Assembly (NCBI RefSeq): GCF_032854445.1
Contig: NW_027018390.1
Span: forward strand, 1 to 32,148
Direction of reading: 5' to 3'
DNA: 32,148 bases
From: Liolophura sinensis
Taxonomy: Eukaryota; Mollusca; Polyplacophora; Chitonida; Chitonidae
The position numbers were made by a program, and so were the translations under genes. Every line of letters begins with the position of its first letter. Position 1 is the stretch's first letter. Below are positions 31,860-32,148 of the stretch, in pieces. Below the pieces are notes generated by a model that saw nothing but the letters and a program-made list of their open reading frames with translations, did no database searches and was not told the origin of the DNA.

Positions 31860-32148
31860 CGTATTTTGTGGACGAAAAATCGAATGGTGCAAACCGCGTT
31901 GCTCTCCGACCAATACTTTTGCCTGTAGCGACAATTGAATGATCATTTATGTCATAATCACGTGCCCAGCAAACGGCTCTTACTCCATGGAAACCAGGGA
32001 AATTTGCAATTTTTCAACAGCTGCCGATGCCTCGCCCAATTCCTCATCTTTTGGCCACCTTATAATTGTGGATCAGTGTTTAGTTGTACTTTTTACAGCA
32101 GGACTGTATCAAGTACCTCGTGTTTTTCACGTACAAATGGTGTGGTTT
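31860..32148. repeat. Satellite monomer M59, type B, partial (289 bp, cut by the window edge)
   Basis: Copy of M49 (gacgaaaaatcg, cctcgccc, gtggatcag, acctcgtg). Four extra bases already: gtggacgaa, agcaaacggc, ggccacctta and gcaggactg. Confidence 0.93.

Larger units (their letters stand above)
1..32148. repeat. Tandem satellite DNA array, ~549-bp monomer, 58 full copies plus one partial
   Basis: The motif cgtattttgtgacgagaaat (or a 1-2 base variant) recurs every ~549 bases from position 1 to 31,860, always in the same orientation, and the sequence between recurrences is nearly the same each time. Unit lengths are 546-552 bp. No stretch of non-satellite DNA occurs, and neither edge shows the end of the array. 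About 42% G+C, counted by hand on the first unit. Types A, B and C are defined by the segment at monomer coordinates 201-221. Satellites of this kind are usually heterochromatic, often centromeric or pericentromeric; the location here is inference. The family is not one I recognise. Confidence 0.98.
29108..32148. repeat. Ten-monomer-offset duplication, copy 2 (M54-M59, runs off the right edge)
   Basis: Second copy of M44-M49, with many more private single-base indels than the first. The very start of M54 (gacgaaaaatcg) matches M49 and M59 rather than M44, so M54 looks like a join of an M49-like start and an M44-like body. M48-M49, M53-M54 and M58-M59 form an additional five-monomer echo. Confidence 0.88.

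Noticed and set aside
1-32148. CRISPR array or other prokaryotic repeat system
   Set aside because: Units are ~549 bp and contiguous with no short repeat/unique spacer alternation; the whole unit repeats.

Overview
The whole 32,148-base window is one uninterrupted head-to-tail tandem array of a ~549-bp satellite DNA monomer. There are 58 complete copies and one partial copy (M1 to M59 below, all in the same orientation). Both window edges cut through the array, so no flanking unique DNA is visible. I see no credible protein-coding gene, no RNA gene, no transposon and no CRISPR array. A hand count on the first monomer gives about 42% G+C. A pure array of a complex, non-coding, half-kilobase repeat points to eukaryotic constitutive heterochromatin (centromeric, pericentromeric or subtelomeric). 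I do not recognise the monomer as a named satellite and cannot assign a taxon.

Monomer phase was set at the motif cgtattttgtgacgagaaat (M1 = 1-549), and 'monomer coordinate' means M1 numbering. Three sequence types are defined by a 21-bp segment at monomer coordinates 201-221. Type A reads ttcatgtgggtctgtgg. Type B reads taattgtgggtcagtgttt, usually with gcctgtagcg, ggccc or cgccc, and attcctc upstream. Type C reads ctgaagtg[g/a]gtcagtgttc. The order along the window is A B B C B C C C A A B A B A A C B C B C A A C A/C C C C C A A C A C B C A A C A/C C C C C B C C A C B B A B C B C C A C B.

Layout: (1) 1 to ~9,600 (M1-M18) is a mosaic of the three types with partial echoes, for example M1/M9 and M2-M3/M10-M11. 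(2) ~9,600 to ~15,420 (M19-M28 plus both edges) recurs at ~17,834 to ~23,650 (M34-M43), an offset of ~8,234 bp or 15 monomers, with private variants preserved in order. (3) 15,374-18,116 (M29-M33) lies between these copies and partly echoes M23-M25. (4) ~23,669 to 26,909 (M44-M49) recurs from 29,108 to the right edge (M54-M59), an offset of ~5,501 bp or 10 monomers. M52-M56 also echo M3-M7 near the left end. The array therefore has an irregular, evolving higher-order structure made by unequal exchange and segmental amplification.

Single-base indels are rare in the first ~20 kb and become frequent to the right. In M1-M36, 28 of 36 units are exactly 549 bp; in M37-M58 only 5 of 22 are. The indels are mostly in homopolymers, so falling consensus quality toward a read or contig end is the simplest explanation. 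Within the monomer, a cluster of palindromes (CAATTG, AATGATCATT, CACGTG) and two potential stem-loops are the most structured elements. Around one of these (363-390) the observed variation is largely confined to loop, bulge and a wobble-compatible pair. All comparisons were made by eye, without alignment software or database searches.
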